64,000 bases of DNA from Woeseiaceae bacterium (GCA_013043165.1 JABDOQ010000100.1:1-64000); one strand, 5' to 3'. Counted from the stretch's first letter, positions 1 to 9,032 are shown. Made by a program: numbers and translations. The notes: a model not told the origin generated them from the letters alone.

Positions 1-1323
1 GTACACGGTGCCCATGGCGCCGCGGCCGATGCGGCGCTGTATAACGTAGCGGCCGAGTCGCTGCGGCGCACCACCGAGGCTCGCGGCCCGCAAATCACCT
101 TGTGCGTGTCCCGAATGGGTTCGTTTCATCCACTCGAGAACAGCTTCCGCACGCTCCGGTTTGGCCTGCTCCTCGAACGCCAGCGACAGCTTGTACATGA
201 CTGACGCGACAGTTTCAGACGGGTTGCAGCGCCGGAATTCCCCAAAGGCCGGTTCGAGGCGACCGGCCGCAAGAAATTCAGAGCCTCTCTGAAACGCGTT
301 ACTCGACACTTTCTTGATATCGGCCACGAGGAAGACGCTCAGTAGGGCCACGCTGGAAAATATCAGGATGGGCCGGCCGAGGTCGATGCGAACATGCAGG
401 CCGAGCAAAAGAAGTGCTTCCAGCAACAAAAGCGATATCACAGCCGTCACGGCCAGGACAGCAATCTCGTGTCGGTTGCGATCCGGCATGAACAGCACCG
501 AGACGATCGCGAGCAAGACGGGCGCCAGCCACTCCATGGCCCTGGCCCAGGACGGCGCAATAATCATTCGCTCGTTTTCGATATCAGCCAACAGCGCGGC
601 CGTCAATTCTGAGGGCGTAACGAACTGCCCCGACGGCAAAACGGCTTCCGCACCGACCAGCGCGGGGTCCGAGTCGACGAAAACGGTGGCGCCGGCAAAC
701 GACAGACCACCGTCGAATACGTCCGCGACACTTAGTCTCGGAAGCTCTGTGTAATTCGAGAAATAAATGGCATCGTCGGAACTCGACAAATGCGGGGCGG
801 TTGCCGTGTCGGATTCGGCGAGCGCTGCGGCCAAAGGCAATGACGGCGACATGACGCCACCATTCAAGTGCCACAGCTCCGAGCGACGCAACACGCCATC
901 GTCGTCCGCATCGAGGTCGACAAAGCCATCATTCGCCGAAATATCCGCGAGTCGATGACGTGATGGGACGAATACGGGCGTACCCGTCAGCATCAGGTCC
1001 GCCCAGCGCGGCAGCTTGTCGGTTGCCGCAATTTTCGGCGGGTGCGCAAGGATAATTCGCTTGGCCTTGGCGCCCTGCAGCTTCTGTATGACCTTGCCAT
1101 ACTCGTCCAGGATTTCGCCCGGGTCCGCTCTTTGCGGGTTGATACTGACGATGTAGGCGTTGCTGAGAGACTTGCCGGGCAGGTTCCCGGCGAGTTGGTC
1201 GTACAACAGCCGGTCGGCCGCGACAAACCACTGTGCCAAAGGACCGTAGACCAGCAGCAACAGCACGCTTACGAAGCCGAGCGCGATCAGGCGGTTGCGT
1301 TTTGGGTAATTTCCCGTTTTCAA
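1..1323 (-). CDS. CHASE2-domain Ser/Thr protein kinase, C-terminal part cut by window edge
   Basis: The ORF track misses this gene because it starts with TTG and has no stop inside the window. I translated 441 codons by hand from a TTG at 1323. A TGA lies in frame three codons upstream, so this start is close to forced, and an AGGGA precedes it. The protein has one N-terminal membrane segment (about residues 11-28), a roughly 220-residue extracytoplasmic region resembling CHASE2, then about three membrane segments (about 255-325). A helical linker follows, and then the start of a Hanks-type kinase: LGRYVIQRRIGRGAMGTVY, whose GRGAMG is the glycine-rich ATP loop. Members of this family sense an envelope signal and phosphorylate Ser/Thr in the cytoplasm. 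The catalytic HRD and DFG motifs lie outside the window, so activity cannot be judged. The domain call is firm for the kinase start and good for CHASE2. Confidence 0.85.
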   Translation of the reverse strand, partial: MKTGNYPKRNRLIALGFVSVLLLLVYGPLAQWFVAADRLLYDQLAGNLPGKSLSNAYIVSINPQRADPGEILDEYGKVIQKLQGAKAKRIILAHPPKIAATDKLPRWADLMLTGTPVFVPSRHRLADISANDGFVDLDADDDGVLRRSELWHLNGGVMSPSLPLAAALAESDTATAPHLSSSDDAIYFSNYTELPRLSVADVFDGGLSFAGATVFVDSDPALVGAEAVLPSGQFVTPSELTAALLADIENERMIIAPSWARAMEWLAPVLLAIVSVLFMPDRNRHEIAVLAVTAVISLLLLEALLLLGLHVRIDLGRPILIFSSVALLSVFLVADIKKVSSNAFQRGSEFLAAGRLEPAFGEFRRCNPSETVASVMYKLSLAFEEQAKPERAEAVLEWMKRTHSGHAQGDLRAASLGGAPQRLGRYVIQRRIGRGAMGTVY

Positions 1324-1613
1324 CTTAATTCATGTCCCTGTTTTAAGGGCAAAATTATAAGGAAATGGTGGCACTCGTAATGAGATAGGGTTGGCACTTT
1401 TTATGTAATACAGTTTCTGGAGGCGGTGCTATCATTGGCGGCGTCGCCGATAACGTGAATTTAACAATAATCCGGACGAACGTCGCGCCATTACCAAGTA
1501 AAAGCAAATTAAACCAATATATAACAATAAGTTAGGCGTTGATCTCGTGTGTCCTTCGTGCCGCGTTGCGCGCCTGCGATCCGATCGGCGACGGGATACG
1601 GGGTAGCAGGGCG
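1324..1613. other. Intergenic region between the divergent kinase gene and radA
   Basis: This is the longest gene-free stretch, about 290 bases, and is more AT-rich than its surroundings, especially 1440-1535. It must hold the promoters of both divergent genes, but no clean -35/-10 pair stands out. A TGGCAC at about 1392 suggested sigma-54, but the matching GC element is absent. The ORF track extends radA to a TTG at 1539; I consider 1539-1613 non-coding for the reason given under radA. No RNA gene or terminator was recognised. Confidence 0.5.
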
Positions 1614-2954
1614 TTGGCGAAGGCGAAAAAAGCCTATGTCTGCACTGAATGCGGCGCCCACAGCGTCAAATGGGCCGGACAGTGCCCCGATTGCCTGATG
1701 TGGAATACGCTCTCGGAGACGACCTTTTCGACCGCGGTTTCGGTGGCTAGCCCCGGTGCCCGGGCACAACGACTCGATGAGCTGGCCGGCGATCTCGAGC
1801 AGCGCTACGTTACGGGATTCGGCGAGTTCGATCGTGTGCTCGGCGGTGGGCTGGTTCCCGGCGCTGTCGTGCTATTGGGCGGTGATCCGGGTGTCGGTAA
1901 GTCGACCCTGTTGCAGCAGGTTTCGGCCAGCCTCGTATCAAACTTGCCGGTCTGCTATGCAACCGGGGAAGAGTCGCTGCGTCAGATCGGGCAACGTTCA
2001 ATGCGGCTGGAGCTCGATGCGTCGGCGATGAACCTCCTCGCCAATACGTCAATCGAAAACGTGTTGGAGCAGGCCTCGCGCTGCAGTGCGAAAGTGCTGG
2101 TCATTGACTCTATCCAGACGATGACCTGCGACCATCTTCCTTCAGCGCCGGGCTCCGTGGCTCAGCTGCGCGAAAGCGTGAGCCGGCTCGTGCAGTTTGC
2201 GAAGCAAAACGAAGTCTCGGTGTTTGTTATTGGCCACGTCACGAAAGAAGGCGCCATCGCAGGGCCACGGGTCGTTGAACACATGGTCGATACGGTACTG
2301 TATTTCGAAAGCGACCCGGCGAGCCGTTACACGATGATCCGGTCGGTGAAGAACCGTTTTGGTGCGAGCGGTGAAATGGGCGTGTTCGCGATGACCGAAA
2401 CCGGTTTTCGAGAGGTTAGCAACCCGTCGGCTATTTTTCTTTCGCGTGATTCGGTCAACGAACCTGGCAGCATCGTGTCGGTGGCCTGGGAAGGCAGCCG
2501 CGCACTACTTGTCGAGATTCAGGCACTCGTTGCCGACGGCAACAGCAATTACGCGAAGCGACTGGCACAGGGCGTCGATCAGAACCGCCTCGCGCTCCTG
2601 CTCGCGGTGCTTCAGCGCCACGGCAGTCTCGACATTGGTGATGAAGACGTATTCGTCAACGTGGTTGGCGGTCTTCGAATTGCCGAAACCGCGGTTGATT
2701 TGCCGACCGTCCTCGCAATTGTCTCGAGTTTTCGTGATCGAGCCTTCCCGGAGCGACTGATCTGTTTTGGTGAAATCGGTCTTGCCGGCGAAATTCGGCC
2801 CGTGCGATTTGGCACAGAGCGCATCGCGGCGGCGGCGAAACAGGGTTTTACACAGGCTATTATCCCGGTAGGTAACGTACCCAAACGAGTACCCGAAGGC
2901 ATGAAGATCATGGGCGTGCGGCGATTGAGCGAGGCTCTCGACTCGGCCTGGTAG
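1614..2954 (+). CDS. radA: DNA repair protein RadA
   Basis: RadA is a RecA-like ATPase that drives branch migration of recombination intermediates in the cytoplasm. The protein has the N-terminal four-cysteine zinc finger (C10, C13, C24, C27), a Walker A motif GDPGVGKS at 90-97, the RadA-specific KNRFG motif, and a C-terminal Lon-like domain. The listed ORF starts at a TTG at 1539, but family members begin directly at MAKAKKAYVC. A TTG at 1614, preceded by GCAGG, gives exactly that N-terminus and 446 residues, close to the 460 of E. coli RadA. The gene converges with corB, 13 bases away. Function is certain from the motifs; the start is inferred from family alignment. Confidence 0.95.
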   Translation: MAKAKKAYVCTECGAHSVKWAGQCPDCLMWNTLSETTFSTAVSVASPGARAQRLDELAGDLEQRYVTGFGEFDRVLGGGLVPGAVVLLGGDPGVGKSTLLQQVSASLVSNLPVCYATGEESLRQIGQRSMRLELDASAMNLLANTSIENVLEQASRCSAKVLVIDSIQTMTCDHLPSAPGSVAQLRESVSRLVQFAKQNEVSVFVIGHVTKEGAIAGPRVVEHMVDTVLYFESDPASRYTMIRSVKNRFGASGEMGVFAMTETGFREVSNPSAIFLSRDSVNEPGSIVSVAWEGSRALLVEIQALVADGNSNYAKRLAQGVDQNRLALLLAVLQRHGSLDIGDEDVFVNVVGGLRIAETAVDLPTVLAIVSSFRDRAFPERLICFGEIGLAGEIRPVRFGTERIAAAAKQGFTQAIIPVGNVPKRVPEGMKIMGVRRLSEALDSAW

Positions 2955-2967
2955 GTCCCGGCGCCGT

Positions 2968-4236
2968 CTAAGAGATTGTTGGCACTTGCTGCCCGACCCT
3001 GACCGAGCAAATTCGATTGTCGTTGGTCTCCACAATCTCGATCGGGTAACCCTTGATCTTCAGATGCGTGCCGGGCGCAGGAATCGTCTCCAGCATCTCG
3101 ACGATCAGACCGTTAATCGTTTTCGGTCCGTCGGTTGGAAGATCCCAGTTCTGTGATCGATTCAGTTCGCGGATATTGGCTGTCGCATCGACCAGGAAAG
3201 TCTCCGATGTTTCTTTGACAACATCATTTTCTTCGTCGGCCGGGTCGGTTGTGAATTCGCCGACAATTTCCTCGAGGATATCTTCGAGCGTGACGATGCC
3301 CTGGATGTCGCCATACTCATCGACGACCAGCGCGATACGTTCGCGGCGCCGTTGAAACTGAATGAGTTGCGTGCTTAACGGTGTTCCTTCAGGAATGAAG
3401 TAGGGTTCCGAAACCAGGTCCTTTAGGTTGTCCTTGCTTATGTCCTGCTTCGCCATGTTGGCGAGCCTGCGGGAGTGCAAAACGCCGACAACATGGTCGA
3501 TATCGTCCCGATAGACAAGCATGCGAGTATGCTGACTGTCCCTGATGATCGCCTCGATGGCGGCGTTGTCACTGTTGAGATCGATGCCGTTAATCTCGTT
3601 ATGCGGGACCATGACGTCGTCGACCGTCACCTTCTCGAGATCAAGGATGCTGAGCAACATCTTGCGGTAGCGCGGGGAGAGCCTCGCGCCGGCTTCGAAA
3701 ACCAGGGTGCGCAATTCTTCCCGTGTCAGGGACTGCAGTTCGGCTCCATTCTCCCGTACACCGAATAGATACAAAACCGCGTTTGAAGCTGTGTTTGTCA
3801 GCCAGACTATGGGATACGTAATTTTAAGTAACGGGTAGTAAACCAGTGCTGCCGGAAACGCCAGTCGCTCCGGATGCAATGCGGCCAGAGTTTTTGGGGC
3901 CGCTTCGGAAAAAATAAGAACCACGAGTGTCAGGATCAGCGTACCCAATGCAACCGCCGGTTGCCCCCCGATTTCAAACGCGATTACTGCGACGAGCGAT
4001 GCCGCAGAGAAATTTACGAGATTATTGCCCAGCAGGATCAAACCGATGACCCGGTCGGGGCGTCTTAGCAGGCGTTCGGCGAGGCGGGCTCCACGATGGC
4101 CTTCGCGCGCTTTGTGGCGCAGCTGGTATCGGTTGAGGCTCATGAGCGCCGTTTCCGAGCCCGAAAAAAAGGCGGAAAGCAGCAACAAGACAGCAAGCAG
4201 GAAGAAGAGGCTTGCTAGTGGTATGTCGTCGCCCAA
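2968..4236 (-). CDS. corB: CNNM/CorB-type membrane protein with CBS pair
   Basis: The 422-residue protein has an N-terminal DUF21 (CNNM) membrane domain of about 135 residues, including the FSGSETALMSLNRYQLRH motif. Next come a tandem CBS pair (roughly 200-330) and a C-terminal CorC/HlyC domain. The family is linked to magnesium or cobalt efflux and resistance, with the CBS pair binding adenine nucleotides. The gene lies 75 bases downstream of ypjD on the same strand, and E. coli has the same neighbours (ffh, ypjD, yfjD), so co-transcription is likely. The order supports the CorB/YfjD assignment over the soluble CorC paralogue. The transported ion cannot be read from sequence. Confidence 0.9.
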   Translation of the reverse strand: MGDDIPLASLFFLLAVLLLLSAFFSGSETALMSLNRYQLRHKAREGHRGARLAERLLRRPDRVIGLILLGNNLVNFSAASLVAVIAFEIGGQPAVALGTLILTLVVLIFSEAAPKTLAALHPERLAFPAALVYYPLLKITYPIVWLTNTASNAVLYLFGVRENGAELQSLTREELRTLVFEAGARLSPRYRKMLLSILDLEKVTVDDVMVPHNEINGIDLNSDNAAIEAIIRDSQHTRMLVYRDDIDHVVGVLHSRRLANMAKQDISKDNLKDLVSEPYFIPEGTPLSTQLIQFQRRRERIALVVDEYGDIQGIVTLEDILEEIVGEFTTDPADEENDVVKETSETFLVDATANIRELNRSQNWDLPTDGPKTINGLIVEMLETIPAPGTHLKIKGYPIEIVETNDNRICSVRVGQQVPTIS

Positions 4237-4311
4237 AAGAAGGGCACCTCCAAAACAGTCAGGGCAAAATCAGTTCAACAGGCTGCCAGCATGCTGTCAA
4301 GAACTGCCGTC

Positions 4312-5118
4312 TCAACTCCAGCTGCGGTTGAATACCTCTTCGAGGATCAGGCGGCTGCCAAAATAAGCCAGGCAGAGCGTGGCGAAGCCCCAGAGGTAGA
4401 GCTTTACGGCGCGTTTGCCACGCCAGCCCGCCTTGAAACGGCCGGCAAGCAACACGCCGAATACCACCCAGGCCAGCAGCGACAGCGCGAACTTGTGCGC
4501 AAGGTGCTGTTCCACCAGGTCGTTAACAAACGAGAGGCCCGTGGCAATAGCCAGCGTCAGGCCCGCAAAGCCGGCCGCCGATATGCCGATCAGCAGTTTT
4601 TCGGTCGTCTCCAATGGCGCGAACAATCGATTGGCCGGGGTGATCCGCGCCGAATGCAGCCGGCGTTCCTGGGTCAACGCGAACACAGCGACGATTGCAC
4701 CAACCGTCAGCAAGCCGTATGAGAGCAAAGCCACCAATACATGCGCACGAACCTGCCACGTCAATACAACACCCGCACTCGAGTGGTCGGTCGCGCTGAT
4801 CAGCAGTGCGGTTGCGGCCGACAAGATCAGCATGCCGGCGCTCATGCCACGCAGCGATGGCTCGATCGCTGCAAGCAAGGCGATAAGTGCAAGCTCCAGA
4901 CCGATCATCGAGGCCGCGCTCCCCGCCGACAGGGCCAGGCCATCGCCAGGTAGAATCAAATCGAAAAGCACCTGTGAGTGCACGCCGATCCCTGTTGCCG
5001 CGAAGATGCATGCCAGGAGGAAAAAGGGACGGGATCGCTCTGAAAACCGAGGCAGGCGGCTCATCGTGAACCCCGCGGCTGCCAACAGGTAGAGCAAAAA
5101 AATTGTGATTTGAGACAC
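4312..5118 (-). CDS. ypjD: CcsA/YpjD-family inner-membrane protein
   Basis: The 268-residue protein is almost entirely hydrophobic, with about eight predicted membrane segments. It carries the family's conserved segment around WQVRAHVLVALLSYGLLTVG, related to the haem-handling region of cytochrome c assembly protein CcsA. In proteobacteria the YpjD branch usually sits beside ffh and corB, as here, and its own function is not well established; it need not assemble cytochrome c. It starts at GTG, 69 bases from the divergent phosphodiesterase gene, and is probably the first gene of a ypjD-corB transcript. Family assignment is good; the biochemical role is open. Confidence 0.88.
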   Translation of the reverse strand: MSQITIFLLYLLAAAGFTMSRLPRFSERSRPFFLLACIFAATGIGVHSQVLFDLILPGDGLALSAGSAASMIGLELALIALLAAIEPSLRGMSAGMLILSAATALLISATDHSSAGVVLTWQVRAHVLVALLSYGLLTVGAIVAVFALTQERRLHSARITPANRLFAPLETTEKLLIGISAAGFAGLTLAIATGLSFVNDLVEQHLAHKFALSLLAWVVFGVLLAGRFKAGWRGKRAVKLYLWGFATLCLAYFGSRLILEEVFNRSWS

Positions 5119-5187
5119 AGAAACCCGGTACGCATTGACCTAACGTCAGATCATCCCATATGCACAAGTTCAAGAGAACCCTCAGTT

Positions 5188-5955
5188 ATGCGAATTCGCG
5201 TGCTTGGTTGCAGCGGCGGTATTGGCGCAGGAGCACGTACCTCCGCGATGCTGGTCGACGATGATGTGCTGATCGATGCAGGCACGGGCATTGGTGATCT
5301 CGAACTTCAGGATCTTGACTCTATTCGCCATGTTTTCCTGACACATGCGCATCTCGATCATATTGCCGGGTTGCCGATGCTGGCCGACCGCGTATTCGAC
5401 GAGAACTATGCAATTCCGTTAACGGTTTACGCGCGCGAAGAAACGCTGCGAGCGGTCCAGGACCATCTGTTCAATGATGTCATCTGGCCGGATTTTTCGA
5501 AATTACCGACGCAGCAAAATCCCATGCTGCGTTACCATGTTTGCAGCCCCGGTGACAAGATCTCGATTGATCACCGGGAATTCCATGCTGTCGATGTCAT
5601 GCATTCTGTTCCTTCGCTGGGATTCACGGTGCAAAACTCGGGTGGCGCGTTTGCAGTCAGCGGTGACACCAAAACGAACGAAACTCTTTGGCCGGTTCTG
5701 AATGCCTGTAACGAACTTCGGGTTCTCGTAATTGAAGTCTCTTTCCCTGACGAAATGCAGGACCTGGCGGCAACCTCCGGACACTACACGCCAAAAACGC
5801 TGACCGAAGACTTGCGCCGCCTCAGGCACAACCCGGAGATTTGGCTGACGGGCATGAAACCAGGCGAAGAAAGCAAGATTTTCGAGCAGGTCAAGAAAGC
5901 GGCACCCGAGAAAAACATCCAAATGCTATCGCGCGGTACCGTTCTCTCCGTTTAG
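5188..5955 (+). CDS. MBL-fold class II cyclic-nucleotide phosphodiesterase-like protein
   Basis: The 255-residue protein has a metallo-beta-lactamase fold with the metal signature THAHLDHIAGLP (H53, H55, D57, H58). This matches the H-x-H-L-D-H core of class II 3',5'-cyclic nucleotide phosphodiesterases such as CpdP and yeast PDE1. Later histidines (MHS, SGHY) could complete the metal site. No signal peptide is visible, so it is probably cytosolic and could degrade cAMP or cGMP. The ORF track adds 26 residues, but the fold starts at MRIRVLGCSGG, so I use the ATG at 5188. It stops nine bases before ffh, which suggests they may share a transcript. Substrate is inferred from family only. Confidence 0.82.
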   Translation: MRIRVLGCSGGIGAGARTSAMLVDDDVLIDAGTGIGDLELQDLDSIRHVFLTHAHLDHIAGLPMLADRVFDENYAIPLTVYAREETLRAVQDHLFNDVIWPDFSKLPTQQNPMLRYHVCSPGDKISIDHREFHAVDVMHSVPSLGFTVQNSGGAFAVSGDTKTNETLWPVLNACNELRVLVIEVSFPDEMQDLAATSGHYTPKTLTEDLRRLRHNPEIWLTGMKPGEESKIFEQVKKAAPEKNIQMLSRGTVLSV

Positions 5956-5964
5956 AATACGCGC

Positions 5965-7326
5965 ATGTTTGACAACCTAAGCGGCCGTTTATCGGACGCG
6001 GCTCGCCAGCTTTCAGGCAAGGGCCGGCTGACCGAAACCAATATCAAAGACACGCTGCGGCAGGTCCGACTGGCCCTGTTGGAAGCAGACGTCGCGCTAC
6101 CTGTGGTCAAGAGTTTCATTGAGCGCATCCGTGAACGTGCGCTTGGCGAAGAGGTTGGCAAGAGCCTGACGCCGGGCCAGTCGCTCGTGAAGATCATTCA
6201 CGCTGAACTGGTTCGTATCCTGGGAAGCGAGTCGGCGCCGCTCGACCTCAGGGCGCAACCGCCCGTTGTTATTTTGCTGGCTGGACTGCAGGGCGCCGGC
6301 AAGACAACGACCGCGGCGAAACTCGCGAAACGGCTTATCGACGTCGAGAAGAAAAAGGTCATGCTGGTCAGTGTTGACGTGCACCGGCCTGCGGCCATAT
6401 TGCAACTGCAAACACTCGCGACCGAAGTCGGCGCATCGCATTGCGCCAGCGAGACAACTGAGAAACCGACGTCGATTGTCGGCCGCGCGCTGGACGAGGC
6501 TCGTCGTTCTCATGTCGACGTGCTCGTTGTTGATACCGCCGGAAGGCTGCATATCGATGGGGAGATGATGCAGGAAGTCATTGACGTCCATAAAAGAGCC
6601 GCACCGCACGAAACGCTGTTCGTGGTCGATAGCATGGCCGGCCAGGATGCCGTCAATTCCGCCACGGCATTCAATGAGAGCCTGCCGTTGACCGGTATCG
6701 TCTTGACCAAGACCGACGGCGATGCCAAGGGCGGTGTTGCCTTGTCGGTTCGCGAAGTGACCGGTAAACCGATTCGGTTTATTGGTATCGGTGAGAAGGT
6801 GGATGCGCTCGAGGCATTTCATCCGGATCGAATGGCGTCGCGCATCCTCGGTATGGGTGATGTGCTGACCCTGGTCGAGGAGATCGAACAGAAGGTCAGC
6901 AAGGATCAAACCGAGAAACTGGCGAAAAAGCTCAAGAAAGGCCGCGGGTTCGACCTGGCGGACCTTCGCGATCAGCTCGAACAAATGATGAATATGGGCG
7001 GACTCGCCGCCATGCTTGAAAAGCTGCCGCTGCCGGGCAACGTCAATCCGGCGGCCCTCAAGGATAGCGCCAACGAAGCGAAGATCCGCCGCCAGATTGC
7101 GATCATAAATTCCATGACCCCGGCTGAGCGTCGCTTCCCCAAGATAATCAACGGCTCTCGCAAGAAACGGATCGCGGGTGGTGCGGGCCAGCAAATCCAG
7201 GACGTCAACCGTCTTCTGAAGCAGCATATGCAGATGGAGAAGATGATGAAAAAGGTGTCCAGGGGCGGCATGAAGAAGTTCATGCGCGGAATGCCGGGAG
7301 GCGGCATGCCGCCAGGAATGCGGTGA
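5965..7326 (+). CDS. ffh: Signal recognition particle GTPase Ffh
   Basis: Ffh binds 4.5S RNA and the signal sequences of nascent membrane proteins, and docks ribosomes at FtsY. The 453-residue protein has the N domain, a G domain with the P-loop GLQGAGKT at 107-114, DTAGR, and TKTDGDAKGG, then the methionine-rich M domain ending GMPGGGMPPGMR. Length matches E. coli Ffh (453). Its RNA partner ffs is in the same window at about 40.8 kb. Downstream is the rpsP operon, the usual gammaproteobacterial order. Confidence 0.98.
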   Translation: MFDNLSGRLSDAARQLSGKGRLTETNIKDTLRQVRLALLEADVALPVVKSFIERIRERALGEEVGKSLTPGQSLVKIIHAELVRILGSESAPLDLRAQPPVVILLAGLQGAGKTTTAAKLAKRLIDVEKKKVMLVSVDVHRPAAILQLQTLATEVGASHCASETTEKPTSIVGRALDEARRSHVDVLVVDTAGRLHIDGEMMQEVIDVHKRAAPHETLFVVDSMAGQDAVNSATAFNESLPLTGIVLTKTDGDAKGGVALSVREVTGKPIRFIGIGEKVDALEAFHPDRMASRILGMGDVLTLVEEIEQKVSKDQTEKLAKKLKKGRGFDLADLRDQLEQMMNMGGLAAMLEKLPLPGNVNPAALKDSANEAKIRRQIAIINSMTPAERRFPKIINGSRKKRIAGGAGQQIQDVNRLLKQHMQMEKMMKKVSRGGMKKFMRGMPGGGMPPGMR

Positions 7327-7428
7327 TTTCGGGCCCAATTGCGGCCTGAAAAGCACGGGATACGGCCGAAATTGCTGACCCATGCGCTAAGGTACCGGAA
7401 TTCCTGACTATTTTCGCCGGCAAAACGC

Positions 7429-7456
7429 TTCACATTTGTCCCAATTGCCGTACAAT
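7429..7456 (+). promoter_or_regulatory. Sigma-70 promoter of the rpsP operon
   Basis: TTCACA at 7429-7434 and TACAAT at 7451-7456 each match the consensus in five of six positions and are 16 bases apart. The site lies about 70 bases ahead of rpsP and points at it. Transcription should start near 7463, so the leader would contain the two stem-loops listed next. Confidence 0.72.
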
Positions 7457-7465
7457 GCGCCGTCT

Positions 7466-7483
7466 ACTCGGGCCGGCCCGAGT
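7466..7483 (+). promoter_or_regulatory. Perfect 18-bp palindrome in the rpsP leader
   Basis: ACTCGGGCCGGCCCGAGT equals its own reverse complement and lies at or just after the predicted transcription start. In RNA it could form a GC-rich hairpin protecting the 5' end; in DNA it could bind a dimeric regulator. Which of these, if either, is unknown. Confidence 0.5.
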
Positions 7484-7484
7484 C

Positions 7485-7505
7485 AAGGCATGTCTGCCTT
7501 TCTTT
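7485..7505 (+). terminator. Attenuator-like stem-loop in the rpsP leader
   Basis: AAGGCA and TGCCTT form a six-base-pair stem around a TGTC loop, followed at once by TCTTT. This is the shape of a weak intrinsic terminator located only about 20 bases before the rpsP start codon. It could act as an attenuator for the ribosomal operon. The stem is short and the T run interrupted, so strength is uncertain. Confidence 0.4.
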
Positions 7506-7524
7506 ACACATATACGGAAATGTA

Positions 7525-7782
7525 ATGGTTAGTATTCGACTTTCGCGCGCTGGCGCGAAAAAGCGTCCTTTTTACCACCTGGTGGTCACCGACAGCCGCA
7601 ATGGTCGGGACGGCCGATATATTGAGCGCATTGGTTTTTTTAATCCGGTTGGACGGGAGCACGAAGAGAATCTTCGGGTTGATCTCGAGCGCGCTGATTA
7701 CTGGATCGGAAAAGGTGCACAACCGTCAGATCGCGTTGCATCGTTGCTGAAAAAGCATCGCAAGGCCGCCGCGAGCAGCTGA
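7525..7782 (+). CDS. rpsP: 30S ribosomal protein S16
   Basis: S16 is an early-binding protein of the small ribosomal subunit. The 85-residue product starts [20 protein letters not shown], the conserved S16 N-terminus, and contains [14 protein letters not shown]; length is as usual. It is first gene of the classic rpsP-rimM-trmD-rplS operon, with only four bases to rimM. A good promoter and two leader stem-loops lie upstream. Confidence 0.98.
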   Translation: MVSIRLSRAGAKKRPFYHLVVTDSRNGRDGRYIERIGFFNPVGREHEENLRVDLERADYWIGKGAQPSDRVASLLKKHRKAAASS

Positions 7783-7786
7783 CCTG

Positions 7787-8287
7787 TTGGCACACGAGCC
7801 GATAGTGCTGGGACGTATTTCCGGCGTGTTCGGCGTGCGAGGGTGGGTCAAGGTGTTTTCGTACACCGACCCGCGTGAGGCGGTACTGGATTACGAAAAC
7901 TGGTTGCTCGGCCACAAAGGTAAGTGGCAACCCGCCAAAGTCGCTGAAGGACAGCGGCACGGAAAAACGGTCGTGGTGCGAATCGATGGATTCGACGATC
8001 GCGATCAGGCAGCAACGCTGATTGGCTCTGACATTGGAGTCCCCAGGGCGGCGCTGCCGGAGGCGCAGGAGGGCCATTATTACTGGTCCGATCTCGAGGG
8101 GTTACAAGTCGTGCGGAGCGATGGCTCGGAACTCGGCAAACTGGCATACCTGCTTGAGACCGGCACACACGACGTAATGGTGATACAAGGCGATAAGGAG
8201 CGTTTGGTTCCGTTCGTCAAAAACGAAATAGTACTCGACGTTGATTTTGTGAAAGGCATGATCACCGTCGACTGGGAATGGGACTGA
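7787..8287 (+). CDS. rimM: Ribosome maturation factor RimM
   Basis: RimM assists assembly of the 3' domain of 16S rRNA, acting near S19. The 166-residue protein has the N-terminal RimM beta-barrel, starting with the family signature [21 protein letters not shown], and a C-terminal PRC-barrel (about 90-166) ending in [12 protein letters not shown]. It starts at TTG (7787), four bases after rpsP, which may lower its translation relative to the flanking ribosomal proteins. Four bases separate it from trmD. Identification is firm from motif, length and operon position. Confidence 0.96.
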   Translation: MAHEPIVLGRISGVFGVRGWVKVFSYTDPREAVLDYENWLLGHKGKWQPAKVAEGQRHGKTVVVRIDGFDDRDQAATLIGSDIGVPRAALPEAQEGHYYWSDLEGLQVVRSDGSELGKLAYLLETGTHDVMVIQGDKERLVPFVKNEIVLDVDFVKGMITVDWEWD

Positions 8288-8291
8288 CGAG

Positions 8292-9032
8292 ATGCAGATT
8301 GGCGTCGTTAGCCTGTTTCCGGAATTGATTGCGACGATCGCCGACTATGGTGTCGTAGGCCGTGCGCTGCAGCGTCAGCTGGTTCTGCTGGATATCGAAA
8401 ACCCACGGGATCACACGGATGACGTTCACCGCACAGTTGACGATCGACCGTACGGCGGAGGTCCTGGCATGGTGATGAAGTTTGCGCCGCTCGCCCGGGC
8501 TTTACAGGCGTCACGCGAGCGAATGCCCGGGGGTAGCCCGGTCGTCTGCCTGTCACCGCAAGGCGCGGTGTTTGACCAGGCCGCGGCTGAGCGATTTGCT
8601 GCCTTGCCAGGGCTGATATTGCTGGCTGGTCGTTATGAGGGGATTGACGAGCGGCTGATTGAGTCGCAGGTCGATGAAGAAGTGTCGCTGGGCGATTTCG
8701 TGCTTTCGGGCGGCGAAATCGCAGCGATGGCGGTAATTGATGCCGTGGTGAGGTTGTTGCCTGGTGTGCTGGGTGATGATGAGTCAGCGAAGCAGGACTC
8801 GTTTGTTAACGGGCTGCTGGACTGTCCGCACTACACGCGGCCGGAAGTTGTTGAAGGTAGGTCAGTGCCGGACGTCTTGTTGTCTGGTGACCACGCCAAT
8901 ATCGCCCGGTGGAGGTACAAGCAGGCCTTGGGTCGGACTCATTTGCGACGACCGGACTTGCTTGAAAAACTGGATTTAAGTGATGAGCAACGAACGTTGC
9001 TCGAAGAATTTTTGAAAGAGCAAAGACAATGA
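8292..9032 (+). CDS. trmD: tRNA (guanine-37-N1)-methyltransferase
   Basis: TrmD uses S-adenosylmethionine to make m1G37 in tRNAs reading CNN and some other codons, preventing +1 frameshifting. The 246-residue protein is a SPOUT methyltransferase: the trefoil-knot binding motifs [12 protein letters not shown] and [14 protein letters not shown] are clear, and [15 protein letters not shown] near the N-terminus is characteristic. The C-terminal tRNA-binding helices end KEQRQ. Its stop overlaps the rplS start by four bases (ATGA), so translation is probably coupled. Confidence 0.98.
   Translation: MQIGVVSLFPELIATIADYGVVGRALQRQLVLLDIENPRDHTDDVHRTVDDRPYGGGPGMVMKFAPLARALQASRERMPGGSPVVCLSPQGAVFDQAAAERFAALPGLILLAGRYEGIDERLIESQVDEEVSLGDFVLSGGEIAAMAVIDAVVRLLPGVLGDDESAKQDSFVNGLLDCPHYTRPEVVEGRSVPDVLLSGDHANIARWRYKQALGRTHLRRPDLLEKLDLSDEQRTLLEEFLKEQRQ

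Noticed and set aside
299-1380. Six ORFs in several frames at the left edge
   Set aside because: All lie across the hand-translated kinase frame, which alone shows coherent domains; none has a recognisable product.
1388-1410. Possible sigma-54 promoter TGGCAC before radA
   Set aside because: The GC element expected about ten bases downstream is absent; it reads AT/TG instead.
6097-7383. 428-residue minus-strand ORF opposite ffh
   Set aside because: It is an antisense shadow of ffh, with low complexity and no family likeness.
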